From NCBI RefSeq assembly GCF_039595395.1, contig NZ_JBCNLP010000005.1, positions 129,101 to 193,100 of the forward strand: a DNA stretch of 64,000 nt, read 5' to 3'. Position numbers and translations under genes: made by a program. This stretch comes from Novosphingobium sp. Lineage in GTDB: Bacteria; Pseudomonadota; Alphaproteobacteria; Sphingomonadales; Sphingomonadaceae. The notes below the pieces were generated by a model, which was not told the origin of the DNA, did not search any database, and saw only the letters and a list, made by a program, of their open reading frames with translations. Shown piece after piece: positions 26,194 through 34,189 of the stretch; positions within the stretch are counted from its first letter, which is position 1; each line of letters begins with the position of its first letter.

Positions 26194-27998
26194 TTATTTG
26201 GAGTAGATATAGTTTAGGTAGCTGATTTTAATGTCTATTTTTGAGCAATGCGGTCGTGTGAAGTATGTGTCAAATATGACGGTTGTGGACGCCCTCAGAC
26301 AATCTGGGACAAAGACGGGTAGCCGCCCGCCTGCCGCCTCGTTGAGCGCGTGAGCCTCCGCATTGGTGTGGGTGAGAATGATCCAGCTCGCCTCCGGACT
26401 CGCCTGCCGCTGGGCATCCCAGCGGTCGATCAGATCAACGCGCGCCGCCTCGCGGGTTTCCATCGCATGGACATGGCCCTTCTCCGCATAGGCCTCGATC
26501 GCACCATCCACCTTCCCCGTCGCCAGATCCCTCGTTGCCTGCCGCTGCCAGTCCTCGCGCTGGCGCCAAACCTCGGTGATCTCGACGCCGCCATGCCGCT
26601 CGTGGATGGCGCGGAAGGCCGCGCCCGCCTCGATGGCCTGAAGCTGCTGCTGATCGCCGACCATCACCAGCACATCGCGGGAAGTGAGCAGATCATAGCC
26701 CTGCTTCCAGCCATGCTCCATGCTGGCAAACGTGCGCAAAGCGATGCCCGATCCGCTTTCCAGATTTTCCGCCGCGATGCCGGAAAGCGCGGCGCCCCGC
26801 ACAGTGTAGCCGGCCTCCTTCCAAGCCTCGCTGGCGACGCCCAGCATCGCGCTATTGCCCGCCCCCGCCGTGCCAATCACCACCCCCAGATCGCGGGCAC
26901 ACGTCACATGGGTCAGCGCATCGGCCTGCTCGCCCGACAGCACCAGACTGCGCTCGCTGGCGGCGCGGCTCAGGGCGCCATCCCTTGCAGCATCGCTGAC
27001 GCGGTGATGCTCACGCTGGGCCATCAGTTCCACCGCGCGGCGCAGCCGCTCCTCGGTCTCGATCATCTCCTTGGTCGTGAAGCGCTCCTGCCCCGATGAG
27101 TCATGGCCCAGCTCGACCAGTTCGGGCGAGCCCTTCACCGCCGCTATTACCGCATTGAACTGCTCCCGCCCTTCGCTGTGACGATGAACGAAATGGGCGA
27201 GATCGCGATTGGTGAAGGTGGCCTGCTGGTGGGTAATGGGGTCGAGCGCCAGCTCTGGATGGACGATTAGCTTCTCGCCATTCTCCCGCTCGATGCGCAG
27301 ATAATCCTCGGCCCGGTCGCTGTCCAGTCCTTGCTCCTGCATGCACTGCCCGGCAGCGCCGATCTTGTGCTGGGGAAGGTCGATGCCCTGGGCCTCATAA
27401 CTGCGGTGATCCACGCTGGCATCGATATCGAGTTCGGCCAGACGCTGGTTCACATGATCGGCCCAAGCTTCGCGCCAATGCGTCCGAAGCTCTGTCCGAT
27501 TCCAGTCGCGCACCTTGGCGCCGAAGCTCATGTCGCCGTTCTCGTCGGCGCGTGCTTCCCACATCGTCAGCATCACAAGGGCATGGGGTTTGGCGAAGCC
27601 ATCCCCCCCCCCCCCCGATCCCAATGGACATTGAGATCGGCGATCATGCCCCGGTCCACAAACTCGACCTGCACAGAGTCACGGGCCAGGGCGATGCCCT
27701 GCTCCTGGGTCATCTCCCTTGGAATAGCGAATTCCACTTCGCGGGAGAGGTGGGCATCCTTGCGCAGTTCGGCGGCCTCGACAGCATTCCAGAGCTTTTC
27801 CCTGTCCTGCCATTCCTCTTTCGCGCCCTCGGGCAGAAGCACTTCGCTGTGGACCACGTCGCGCTTGTTGGAAAAGTCGTGGGTCCGGCCCAGGCGCTCA
27901 TCGTGCAGACGGCCCGCGGAGCGGTAGGCGGCGGCGGCCACGGCGGAGGAGCCGCCGCAGCGCGAGATGACCTTGGCCGAGAAGTGGTAGATCGCCAT
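26194..27998 (-). pseudogene. traA: TraA conjugative relaxase-helicase (Ti type), multiply disrupted
   Basis: It starts MAIYHFSAKVISR at 27998, the N terminus of Ti/MobQ-type TraA, and continues to MIADLNVHWD. At a run of fourteen G (minus strand) the frame shifts, and homology resumes at GFAKPHALVMLTM. The second metal-binding His of the expected PHAHVML is Leu. The helicase Walker A reads GTAGAGNSAML, with Asn for the essential Lys. Between SRDVLV and VMVGDQQQLQ about 25 residues including Walker B (IDEAG) are absent. The C terminus after HALNEAAGGRL is lost; the last ~35 codons are unrelated. Conjugal nicking and unwinding by this copy is therefore not possible. oriT and traC/traD lie divergently upstream, the standard Ti arrangement. 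Confidence 0.85.
27603..27616. repeat. Homopolymer tract, 14 C, inside traA
   Basis: Fourteen consecutive C on the plus strand coincide exactly with the point where the traA frame is lost. Functional relatives encode a short Asp/Gly-containing segment here. The tract could be a mutation hotspot, a slippage site or an assembly error. Confidence 0.8.
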
Positions 27999-28024
27999 AG
28001 CGGCATACCATCTACACCCTGAAG

Positions 28025-28057
28025 CGCACGTCGGCACGACGTATAAGCGCGCCCTCC
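28025..28057 (-). other. oriT: Origin of transfer (oriT) with nic region
   Basis: Read on the minus strand the site contains GGGCGCGCTTATACGTCG, followed by a palindrome ACGTCG-TGC-CGACGT. This matches the form of the nic region of Ti-plasmid/RSF1010-type oriTs (GGGCGC, two or three bases, TTATACGTCG). It lies between divergent traA and traC, where oriT sits in Ti plasmids. The sequence looks intact although the cognate relaxase gene is not. Confidence 0.75.
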
Positions 28058-28170
28058 AACCCTTTGCGGATTTTCGGGATCACACGGTCTCAGGGGATTT
28101 CAGCAACTTGGCAGAGAGACGCGCGAGGGATAGCTGGTCTGTCCGTTCCCCTCAAGGAAGGACCGACTCG

Positions 28171-28515
28171 ATGCGTAAGCCCCGCGATTTCGATGCTGAC
28201 CTCAAAGCCCTGGAAGCCCGCGCCAACCAGCTCAAGTCCCGCAAGCAACAGCAGCTTGGCGAGCTGGTGATCGCGACCGGGGCTGACGCACTGCCGATCG
28301 AGGAACTGGCGGGCGTACTGCTCGCCGCTGCATCCACCGGCACCGCGCCCAACGCCAGCGACCGTCAAACACGGGAGGGCTGGCGCAAGGCGGGCGCTGC
28401 TTTCTTTCAGCGCGGGGCGAAGGCCTCAGCATCTGGCGCTGATCGCGGTGACGGCGGCGCACCGCCGCTCACGGCAGGCGCTCAACCGGCTCAAGGCTCA
28501 GGCGGCGCGGCATGA
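28171..28515 (+). CDS. traC: Conjugal transfer protein TraC
   Basis: A 114-residue basic protein beginning MRKPRDFDADLKALEARANQLKSRKQQQLGEL-like sequence: a charged helical N terminus followed by a short segment with LPIEELAGVLLAA, the layout of Ti-plasmid TraC, an accessory protein of the oriT nucleoprotein complex. AAGGAAGG 8 bases upstream supports ATG 28171. The C-terminal ~40 residues (ASGADRGDGGAPPLTAG) are low complexity and overlap traD by 68 bases. It is transcribed away from oriT. The TraG coupling-protein gene that would normally follow traD is missing. Confidence 0.72.
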   Translation: MRKPRDFDADLKALEARANQLKSRKQQQLGELVIATGADALPIEELAGVLLAAASTGTAPNASDRQTREGWRKAGAAFFQRGAKASASGADRGDGGAPPLTAGAQPAQGSGGAA

Positions 28516-28750
28516 CACGCGAGAATGGCAGGTGAAGCGCCGCGAACGCACGCGTCATCTGATCGAGCTGGGCGGCCTCATCATCAAGGCCGGACTGGTC
28601 GAGCTGACCGATGATGACCGCGCCGTCCTGCTCGGCATCATGGTGGAAGCCGCAGCCAAACTGCACGGCGAGGAACGCGAGCAGGCGCTGACGCTTTGGC
28701 GGCGGCGCGGGCAACGAGCCTTCGCGGCGGATCGGGATGGCGAGCTGTAG
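28448..28750 (+). CDS. traD: Conjugal transfer protein TraD (small, Ti type)
   Basis: A 100-residue basic protein. The core RRERTRHLIELGGLIIKAGLVELTDDDRAVLLGIMVEAAAKL is the conserved TraD signature of Ti-type transfer regions (not the large F-type ATPase). It starts at GTG 28448 inside traC; a shorter product beginning further downstream is possible because the first ~35 residues are mainly Arg/Ala-rich. Together with traC it should help the relaxosome at the nearby oriT. As the relaxase gene is broken, its present use would need a relaxase supplied in trans. Confidence 0.75.
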   Translation: MTAAHRRSRQALNRLKAQAARHDTREWQVKRRERTRHLIELGGLIIKAGLVELTDDDRAVLLGIMVEAAAKLHGEEREQALTLWRRRGQRAFAADRDGEL

Positions 28751-28989
28751 CGGCGCCGATCTCGCGGTAAGGAAGGGTCGCCTCGCTCATGGTCAACCGG
28801 CCCGTCTGCCTCGCTCCATCGACGAAGCATTCGGGCGCACAAGTCTCGGCCGTGCTACCCCGTGCCGGAGGATTCGGGACGGCAGCTTCCCCGCCCCGGC
28901 CCACATCTCCAGCCACCACGCCGCATAGCGACTCCGACATCCAAGGCTGGCTCGCCAATCCATCGGGATGGACCGTCAGCGAAGTCAGA

Positions 28990-29043
28990 CCGGCACGCTC
29001 ACTTGGCCCACGAGGGCGAAGCCTTTCGAGCGTGCCGGTTTTC
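28990..29043 (+). terminator. Possible terminator hairpin
   Basis: An 11-bp perfect stem (CCGGCACGCTC / GAGCGTGCCGG) with a 27-base loop is followed by TTTTCCTT on the plus strand, 240 bases after traD. The long loop lowers confidence. It may instead act on the convergent gene whose stop is at 29046. Confidence 0.35.
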
Positions 29044-29045
29044 CT

Positions 29046-29639
29046 TCAGGCAAGGTCATCGTTGATCAGCTCATACCCCGTTACAAGGCGCACCTGGGCC
29101 AGCAAGTCGCGAAGCAGACCACGCACATCCTCGACCGTAAAACCGGGGTCCTTGGGCATGCCATAATGATGGATGCTCTGCCCGTTCCATCGCCAGTAAG
29201 GGGTCAGGACGGCGGCAAGGCGTGCCATGTCCGGGCAGCGATGATTCAGGCCCGTGGCATTGGCATAGGCCAGTGAATTGGCCACCCGATGTCCAATGCG
29301 CTGGGCACACCAGCGGTCGGGGAAGCCCACTTTGAGAAGGTGCGCCGAAAGCCCGAGCTGGGCCGTGATCCCGGCCTTGTAATAGACGTCGCTCATGTCG
29401 GTTTCGAGCGGGAAGTCTCGGCGCGGGAAGAACGCCTCGGCGTTCTCGTAGCGGCCCTCGCCTTCCTCGTTGCTTTCAGGCGTCGGGACCAGGGCCACGG
29501 GCGGATCGTTCAAACTGTCGAAGAGCTCGGCCAGCGAGGCATTCTTTGTCGCGATACCCAGATGAAGTCGATTGATGCCCTTGAGCCCCGTCCTGCGGCT
29601 CGAGATCCTGGGTTCGGGCGTGGAAGTCATCTTATCCAT
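29046..29639 (-). CDS. Hypothetical protein of the mobile region
   Basis: A 197-residue soluble protein with no motif that I recognise. It has a basic, disordered N terminus (STPEPRISSRRTGLKGINRLHL), a middle with FFPRRDFPLETDMSDVYYKAGITAQLGLSAHLLKVGF, and an Asn/His-rich end. GGAAGG 6 bases before ATG 29639 is a clear ribosome site, so it is likely expressed. The lack of a signal peptide and the position beside conjugation genes suggest an accessory function of the element. No function is proposed. Confidence 0.6.
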   Translation of the reverse strand: MDKMTSTPEPRISSRRTGLKGINRLHLGIATKNASLAELFDSLNDPPVALVPTPESNEEGEGRYENAEAFFPRRDFPLETDMSDVYYKAGITAQLGLSAHLLKVGFPDRWCAQRIGHRVANSLAYANATGLNHRCPDMARLAAVLTPYWRWNGQSIHHYGMPKDPGFTVEDVRGLLRDLLAQVRLVTGYELINDDLA

Positions 29640-30014
29640 ACACACCTTCCGTTCCGCATCACAGCGGGTTGGCGGAAGCGAGGGACTGATGCGGTATAAA
29701 GATCCCGAAACTCCCGCGCGCTGGGCGCGGGAGGAACCGGGGCTGGTAAGATGACAAGAGACACCCGCCGCCGTCTTTACCCTTGCGGGCTGGACATGCA
29801 CGACGGCACCCCGGAAATCATGGATTCCGAGTTGCTTCTCTTGTCGGGATTACCAGTCCCGGCGCAGCCTTTTGCGCAACGCCCGAGCAGCATAGCATCG
29901 CGCAAGTTGTTCGCCAAGCGACCGTGAAAATTGGGATAAATTTGACGTCACCACTGCTCCCGTGTGCTAGAATTCCGGGCCGATTGGTCATCCACAACAT
30001 GCATGGAGGTATCC
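29640..30014. other. 375-base divergent intergenic region
   Basis: It separates two divergent genes and so holds both promoters. TGCTAGAAT at 29965-29973 has the form of an extended -10; TTGACG at 29942-29947 could be its -35, but the spacer would be 20 bases. Nothing else was recognised. Confidence 0.4.
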
Positions 30015-30317
30015 ATGAACAGACCGGAGATCGACCCGGACCTGATCGATGAAGCGGTGCTCGCGCTGCTCTATTTGACGCTACATCGTGAGAACGGCCC
30101 CGCCCCGGTCTGGCGCGCGTGGAAATCCTTCGACTGGGACGCATTGAGCAGACTTCACGACAAGGAACTGATCCTCGATCCGGTCGGCAAGGCCAAGTCC
30201 GTCATGATGACCGAGGAGGGGCAACGGCGCAGCGAAGAGGCCTTCCATCGCCTCTTCGCGCGAAGGGCGCCCCAAGCCAAAACGGCGAGCGAGAGCGGGC
30301 AGAAAAAAGCCCCCTGA
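30015..30317 (+). CDS. DUF6429 family protein
   Basis: A 100-residue protein: DPDLIDEAVLALLYLTLH, then WRAWKSFDWDALSRLHDKELILDPVGKAKSVMMTEEGQRRSEEAFHRLF. This matches the small DUF6429 family, frequent on integrative elements and often beside insertion sequences. The fold looks like a compact winged helix, so DNA binding is possible but unproven. GGAGG 5 bases before ATG 30015 is an excellent ribosome site. The C-terminal 20 residues are Lys/Ala-rich. A bidirectional terminator overlaps its last codons. Confidence 0.8.
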   Translation: MNRPEIDPDLIDEAVLALLYLTLHRENGPAPVWRAWKSFDWDALSRLHDKELILDPVGKAKSVMMTEEGQRRSEEAFHRLFARRAPQAKTASESGQKKAP

Positions 30318-30336
30318 GGCAAGCTCAGGGGGCTTT
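30306..30336. terminator. Bidirectional rho-independent terminator
   Basis: A 13-bp stem (AAAGCCCCCTGAG / CTCAGGGGGCTTT) with a 5-base loop. Six A precede it, giving a T6 run when read leftward, and TTT follows rightward. It serves the convergent DUF6429 and sigma-region-like genes. Confidence 0.85.
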
Positions 30337-30381
30337 CGCATTCTTGGAAAATATGGGGGGTGGAGGTCGGCTTCGGCGCCG

Positions 30382-31077
30382 TCACGGATAGGTGATCCAG
30401 CGGCGCCACCAGTGCCGACGCGGATCACGAAGGTTGCAGTCCAGATTGTAGAGCGCCCTTCCGAAAAGCTTCATGACCTTCTCATCGGACCTCCCGATCT
30501 TCTCGCCGATCTCAGCATAGGACATATCGTCCACGCTCACGGCGAGGAACACGTCCCGCTCCAGGCCGGACAAACGTGCCAGCGCGCCATGCACGCGGGC
30601 GACGGTCTCGGGATCTGGCGGCGGCCCTGCGTGCCGCCGCTTGTTGAATCTGAAGCCGGCCCTCGCCCGTTCGTAAGCGCGCTTTGACCGCGCACTCATG
30701 GCCAGACTGGTCCTGACCTGTTCCAGATAGTCAGCGGGCATGGCCGCGATATGCTCGCGCCACAGTTCCATGCCGGATTGCGAGTGATGCAAATGCTCGA
30801 AAGCCTTGGCGAACTGACGCCTTACCTGTTTGCGGGACAGGCCGGTCTGCTCACAAATCTCCGCCACGGAAAGGTCATGGAACTGCCGGGCAATGAAGAT
30901 GTCGCGGGCCAATTTCGGCATCGCCGCGAAGATCGCATCCATCGCTTCGATGCCGGGCTCGGCGCCATCCGGTGCTCTGTCGGCGCCTTCGCTCGCAGCA
31001 GGTGTAACGTGATCTTGGGGTGCTCCATCGCCAGTGTGGAACGGACCGGGCTCTTCGCCCCTATCCGCCCCGCTCAT
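30382..31077 (-). CDS. Protein with two sigma-70 region 4-like HTH segments
   Basis: A 231-residue protein. Two helix-turn-helix segments resemble sigma factor region 4: MPKLARDIFIARQFHDLSVA, then EICEQTGLSRKQVRRQFAKA at about 53-92, and LSGLERDVFLAVSVDDMSYAEIGEKIGR plus SDEKVMKLFGRAL at about 168-210. No region 2 is present, so it is not a complete sigma factor; a DNA-binding regulator with two tandem region 4 modules fits better. The N-terminal 45 residues are acidic and disordered. Its ATG overlaps the stop of the broken ardC (ATGA), so it was cotranscribed with ardC and may now be uncoupled from it. Confidence 0.72.
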   Translation of the reverse strand: MSGADRGEEPGPFHTGDGAPQDHVTPAASEGADRAPDGAEPGIEAMDAIFAAMPKLARDIFIARQFHDLSVAEICEQTGLSRKQVRRQFAKAFEHLHHSQSGMELWREHIAAMPADYLEQVRTSLAMSARSKRAYERARAGFRFNKRRHAGPPPDPETVARVHGALARLSGLERDVFLAVSVDDMSYAEIGEKIGRSDEKVMKLFGRALYNLDCNLRDPRRHWWRRWITYP

Positions 31078-32444
31078 GCCACCTCTCCCGCATCAATTGC
31101 AGCATCGGCGCCGGGCCGAAACGCCAGCAGATAATCAGCCGCCTTGCTCGCCTGACTGGCCGCCCGGAAGATCGCCCGGTTGTCGCCCTTGAGCACCTCC
31201 AGCCAGCAGGCGATATAGTCCGCATGCCGCACCGTTGGCACGATACCCAAGGCCGCGCAGGTGAAGGCGCTGCACAGCTCCGCGACCAGCTCCTCCCGTC
31301 CATATGAGGCAGTGCCAAAGCCCCCAGTCTGATCGCGATCCAACCGGGAGGGATGGCCCGTCCAGTGGCCATTATGCCGATATCGGCATAAGTGTCATAA
31401 TGCCGTATCTTGGATTATGCCGAATGGGACGCGAAAAAGCGCCGAATTCGGCGGGTTTTCCTCACGCGCATTCGGCATAATCCTGCAACTTTTGCCGGTT
31501 CGACCCATCGAGCCAATGCGATGCCATGTGTTTACCGCACGCGGGAAATGGCCAGATTTGAGCACTTTAAAATTTGCGTATTCTGGTTGTGCTTGGCAGG
31601 GCCAAAAATTGATGTGGGATGGGCGCGCCTGCCCGAACATTATGCCGCACGGCGAACTGCGAAAACATGGAGAGCCGGCCAATTGGAGGCTTTCGCGCGG
31701 CATAATCCCGGATGCGGCATTATGGCCAAGCTCATGCAGCACGGTGCGGTAGTAATTGATGGGCTCGATGAAAGCGGCCTGCAACGGCACCTCGATCCGA
31801 TCAGCGCGCGGTCGGTAGCATGCATTCGGCGATCCGACGGCAATGTTCGCCCCGCTTGCCGCGATCAGCGCTTCGGCCTCCGGGATGGTCACCAGATCGA
31901 CGCGCTGTTCGCGGTCCTCCGGCTCATAGAGATGATCCGGCAACCCGTCACATTGCGCGACGTTGAAGACCGTGAAGCGCTTCAGGAAAGCAACCTTGCG
32001 CACCTCATCACCGCCCCCCGATGATGCGTCCGTATCCGCGCCCACGCCGCCATCGCCGCCCCGCGCATCCTTGGGCGTAAAGCGATCCGCATAGCAGACC
32101 GTCACGCCGCGCTCGCCCTTGCGGACATGGCCGCCCAGCGCCTCGGCCTGCTTGAACGTCAGCCAACGCTGCGCGGTGTACTCGCCATCGAACAGGGCCT
32201 GCCACAGGATCAGAATGTTGATCCCGCTGTAGGGCCTCCCGCTGCCCGCGTTTCTCGGGAAGCCCGCCAGCACAAAGGAATTATCCCAAGGCTGCACCCA
32301 AGGGAGCCGCCCCTCTTCCAGCTCCGCGACGATGCGCGCCGTCACCGTGGAATAGAGGTCCTCCATGGGCCGAGGCCGCGAAGCCTCCGCATGGGATTGG
32401 CCCGAACGTTCCGATTGCCTGCGCGAGGTATGATTGAAAGCCAT
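31074..32444 (-). pseudogene. ardC: ArdC-like antirestriction metallopeptidase, split by an insertion
   Basis: The N-terminal part (DLYSTVTARIVAELEEGRLPWVQPW, a DUF1738 domain that binds single-stranded DNA in ArdC) runs from 32444 to the zincin motif TVLHELGH, where a 351-bp insertion begins. On the other side the sequence continues DRDQTGGFGTASYGREELVAEL, then CAALGIVPTVRHADYIACWLEVLK to the stop at 31074. Removing the insert and one 6-bp duplication (357 bp, 119 codons) restores HELGHWTGHPS exactly in frame, so the insertion is the only visible lesion. As written the product loses the third metal ligand region and is inactive. ArdC proteins protect incoming conjugative DNA from restriction. 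Confidence 0.88.
31372..31722. mobile_element. 351-bp MITE-like insertion with TTATGCCG repeats
   Basis: The insert is flanked by the 6-bp duplication TGGCCA (31366-31371 and 31723-31728). One end is a perfect 20-bp palindrome, TTATGCCGATATCGGCATAA; the other starts TAATGCCGC when read inward. At least seven copies of TTATGCCG or a one-base variant lie near the two ends, in both orientations (about 31372, 31383, 31397, 31415, 31465, 31636, 31699, 31715). No convincing gene is inside. The clustered half-sites look like binding sites for a tyrosine recombinase; mobilisation in trans is inferred. Confidence 0.75.
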
Positions 32445-33280
32445 GATCCTTCACTCCTGCCTAAACCGCCGCAAACCGGCGCCGGTCTGGCGGGTGGGCG
32501 GCAGGAGCGGACCAACAGGCACGTCGATGAAGGCGCGGCGCACCCTTGGGCCGCAACGAAGTGGAGGACCCCGGCTCCGCCGGGGTTGTGGCGCGCCGCG
32601 ACGGGACTACGGGGCAGCTCCGCCCACCCGCCAGACTGGGGCCGGAGGCCCACGCCAGCGCGCATCGCGCGCTGTCCGCCAGGACGGGCAAGGCCCGGCC
32701 CCGCGCCAGGGGCGCGGCCCTTCTCCCTTCCGCGTCAGCGATCGCAGCGGCTTGGCCGACGAGACGCCTCGGGCGACTCGGGTGGAGCGCAGCGGAACCA
32801 GAGCGCGGTTCGGCGCCCCGAACAGGGTGAGCGACAATAGCGACATGACAGCTCACGAGGGAATGCCGCCCTGACACCACCGCCCGATCGCCTGATGCGC
32901 CTCAAGGAGGTTCTGGAACTGACCAGCCGGCGCCGCGCGCCCCCTCTACCGCAAAATTCAGGATGGCACCTTTCCCCGGCAGGTCCGCATCTCAGAGCGG
33001 GGTTCCGCATGGCGCGAATCCGCCATTCGGGCCTGGCTCGAAAATCCCACACTTTGGTCAGCCAGCGAGGCCCGATCGAGCAAGACCTCAGGCGCTTGCT
33101 AGCCCCAAACCCCGATTGCCCGAAACATCGTGCGCCGCACGGCCGGATGGTGGCTGCCCCGATCAGTTAACCGTCAAGGACACCAAGCTGAACATGACGA
33201 CCGCGCGGCCTTTCCACCCATCCGTTTTCACTTGGAGAGCACGCCTTCATGAGATCGGGCCAGGATCCTATATCGAGCCC
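32445..33280. other. 836-base GC-rich region without a recognised gene
   Basis: It lies between the broken ardC and vsr. Open frames are numerous only because the GC content is very high; none has a recognisable motif. It contains a widely spaced inverted repeat (32485-32636) and a short GC hairpin ACCCCGGC-TCC-GCCGGGGT near 32567-32587. It may be the leader region of the ardC operon plus decayed element DNA. Confidence 0.5.
32485..32636. repeat. 17-bp inverted repeat with 118-base spacer
   Basis: GTCTGGCGGGTGGGCGG at 32485-32501 is the exact reverse complement of CCGCCCACCCGCCAGAC at 32620-32636. The arms lie about 40-190 bases upstream of the ardC start. The role is unknown; a large stem or a regulatory or recombination site is possible. 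Confidence 0.65.
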
Positions 33281-33598
33281 ATGGCCGATACGCTTACCAC
33301 CAATGCGCGCAGCGAGCGCATGGTCCGGATCCGTGGACGGGACACCAAGCCCGAAATGCTTGTCCGCCGCATGCTTCACGCGATGGGCTACCGCTATCGG
33401 CGGCAAGCCAGGGATCTGCCCGGCTGGCCCGACATCGTGATGCGCAAGCGCCGCAAGGCCATTTTCGTGCATGGCTGCTTCTGGCACCGCCATCGCGCCC
33501 CCGAGTGCCGGCTGGCGCGCCTGCTCGAAAGTCGGCTCGATTTCTGGCTCCCGAAGCTGGAAGGCAAACGCGTTCTTGGCCCTGGGGCGGAAGAGTAA
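33281..33598 (+). CDS. vsr: Vsr-type mismatch endonuclease, C-terminally truncated
   Basis: A 105-residue version of the very-short-patch-repair endonuclease, which nicks T:G mismatches left by deamination of methylated cytosine. Present are ARSERMVRIRGRDTKPEMLVRRMLHAMGYRYRRQ, LPGWPDIVMRKRRKAIFVHGCFWHRH (catalytic Asp, two His). After FWLPKLEGKR the expected NxxRD and C-terminal ~35-40 residues are missing, replaced by VLGPGAEE and a stop, so it is probably non-functional or a frameshift product. Family members normally accompany a cytosine-5 methyltransferase; none is seen here. It closes the mobile region; the neighbouring capsule operon converges on it. Confidence 0.78.
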   Translation: MADTLTTNARSERMVRIRGRDTKPEMLVRRMLHAMGYRYRRQARDLPGWPDIVMRKRRKAIFVHGCFWHRHRAPECRLARLLESRLDFWLPKLEGKRVLGPGAEE

Positions 33599-33619
33599 GG
33601 CGGGCCGGCCAAACCGGCC

Positions 33620-34189
33620 TCATGCGTCGTGCATTTGGTCGAGCCAGTCAGCCATGATGCGCTTTGCTTCAGGCAGGTCCGCGGCATTGTAGCAGCCCGC
33701 CATGGTGCGCAGGCCAATGAGGATGCGGCAGCCCACACCTGCAGCCTGAGCTGCCTGCATGTCGCTGGAATTGTCTCCGATCATGGCCGAGACGCTCAGA
33801 TCCAGATCGAAATCTTCCGCAGCCTGTAGCAGCATCCCCGGCGCCGGCTTGCGCCACGGGTGGTCGGCGCGCCATTGCCCTTGCCCTGCCGTGGGGTGAT
33901 AAGGGCAATGATAGACACGATCGATCGGCGCGCCTGCCTCGGCAAAGCGGTCCATCATCCAGCCCGTCAAAGAGGCGAAATCGGCTTCGGAATACAATCC
34001 TCGGCCGATCCCGCTCTGATTGGTAACGACCATGACGGCCATACCCCTTTGGCGGGCTTCGCGAACCAGTTCAAACACACCGGGCATGAAGGCGAAATCC
34101 TCCATGCGATGGACGTAACCGCGATCCTCATTGATGACGCCGTCGCGATCAAGTAACAGCGCCGCTCGCTTGCCATTCTGGCGGGTCAT
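33620..34189 (-). CDS. gmhB: D-glycero-beta-D-manno-heptose-1,7-bisphosphate 7-phosphatase
   Basis: A 189-residue HAD phosphatase. Motif 1 is LLLDRDGVIN (nucleophile and acid/base Asp), motif 2 VVTNQSGIGRG, the Cys/His zinc-like loop is partly kept as YHCPYHPTAGQG, then RKPAPGML and motif 4 MIGDNSSDMQAA. It removes the 7-phosphate before adenylylation by HldE in ADP-heptose synthesis. It is the last gene of the leftward polysaccharide operon; its start overlaps the hldD stop (ATGA). A GGCCGG/CCGGCC hairpin just past the stop is short. The length and motif set are typical of GmhB rather than of histidinol phosphatase. Confidence 0.88.
   Translation of the reverse strand: MTRQNGKRAALLLDRDGVINEDRGYVHRMEDFAFMPGVFELVREARQRGMAVMVVTNQSGIGRGLYSEADFASLTGWMMDRFAEAGAPIDRVYHCPYHPTAGQGQWRADHPWRKPAPGMLLQAAEDFDLDLSVSAMIGDNSSDMQAAQAAGVGCRILIGLRTMAGCYNAADLPEAKRIMADWLDQMHDA

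Noticed and set aside
26114..26206. 30-codon frame MPKYVPLEIGT... upstream of the MNT-HEPN remnant
   Set aside because: It is short and isolated, without a ribosome site or known family; perhaps a fragment of a lost gene.
29942..29973. TTGACG / TAGAAT as a sigma-70 promoter for the DUF6429 gene
   Set aside because: The 20-base spacer is too long for a standard promoter; only the extended -10 is noted.
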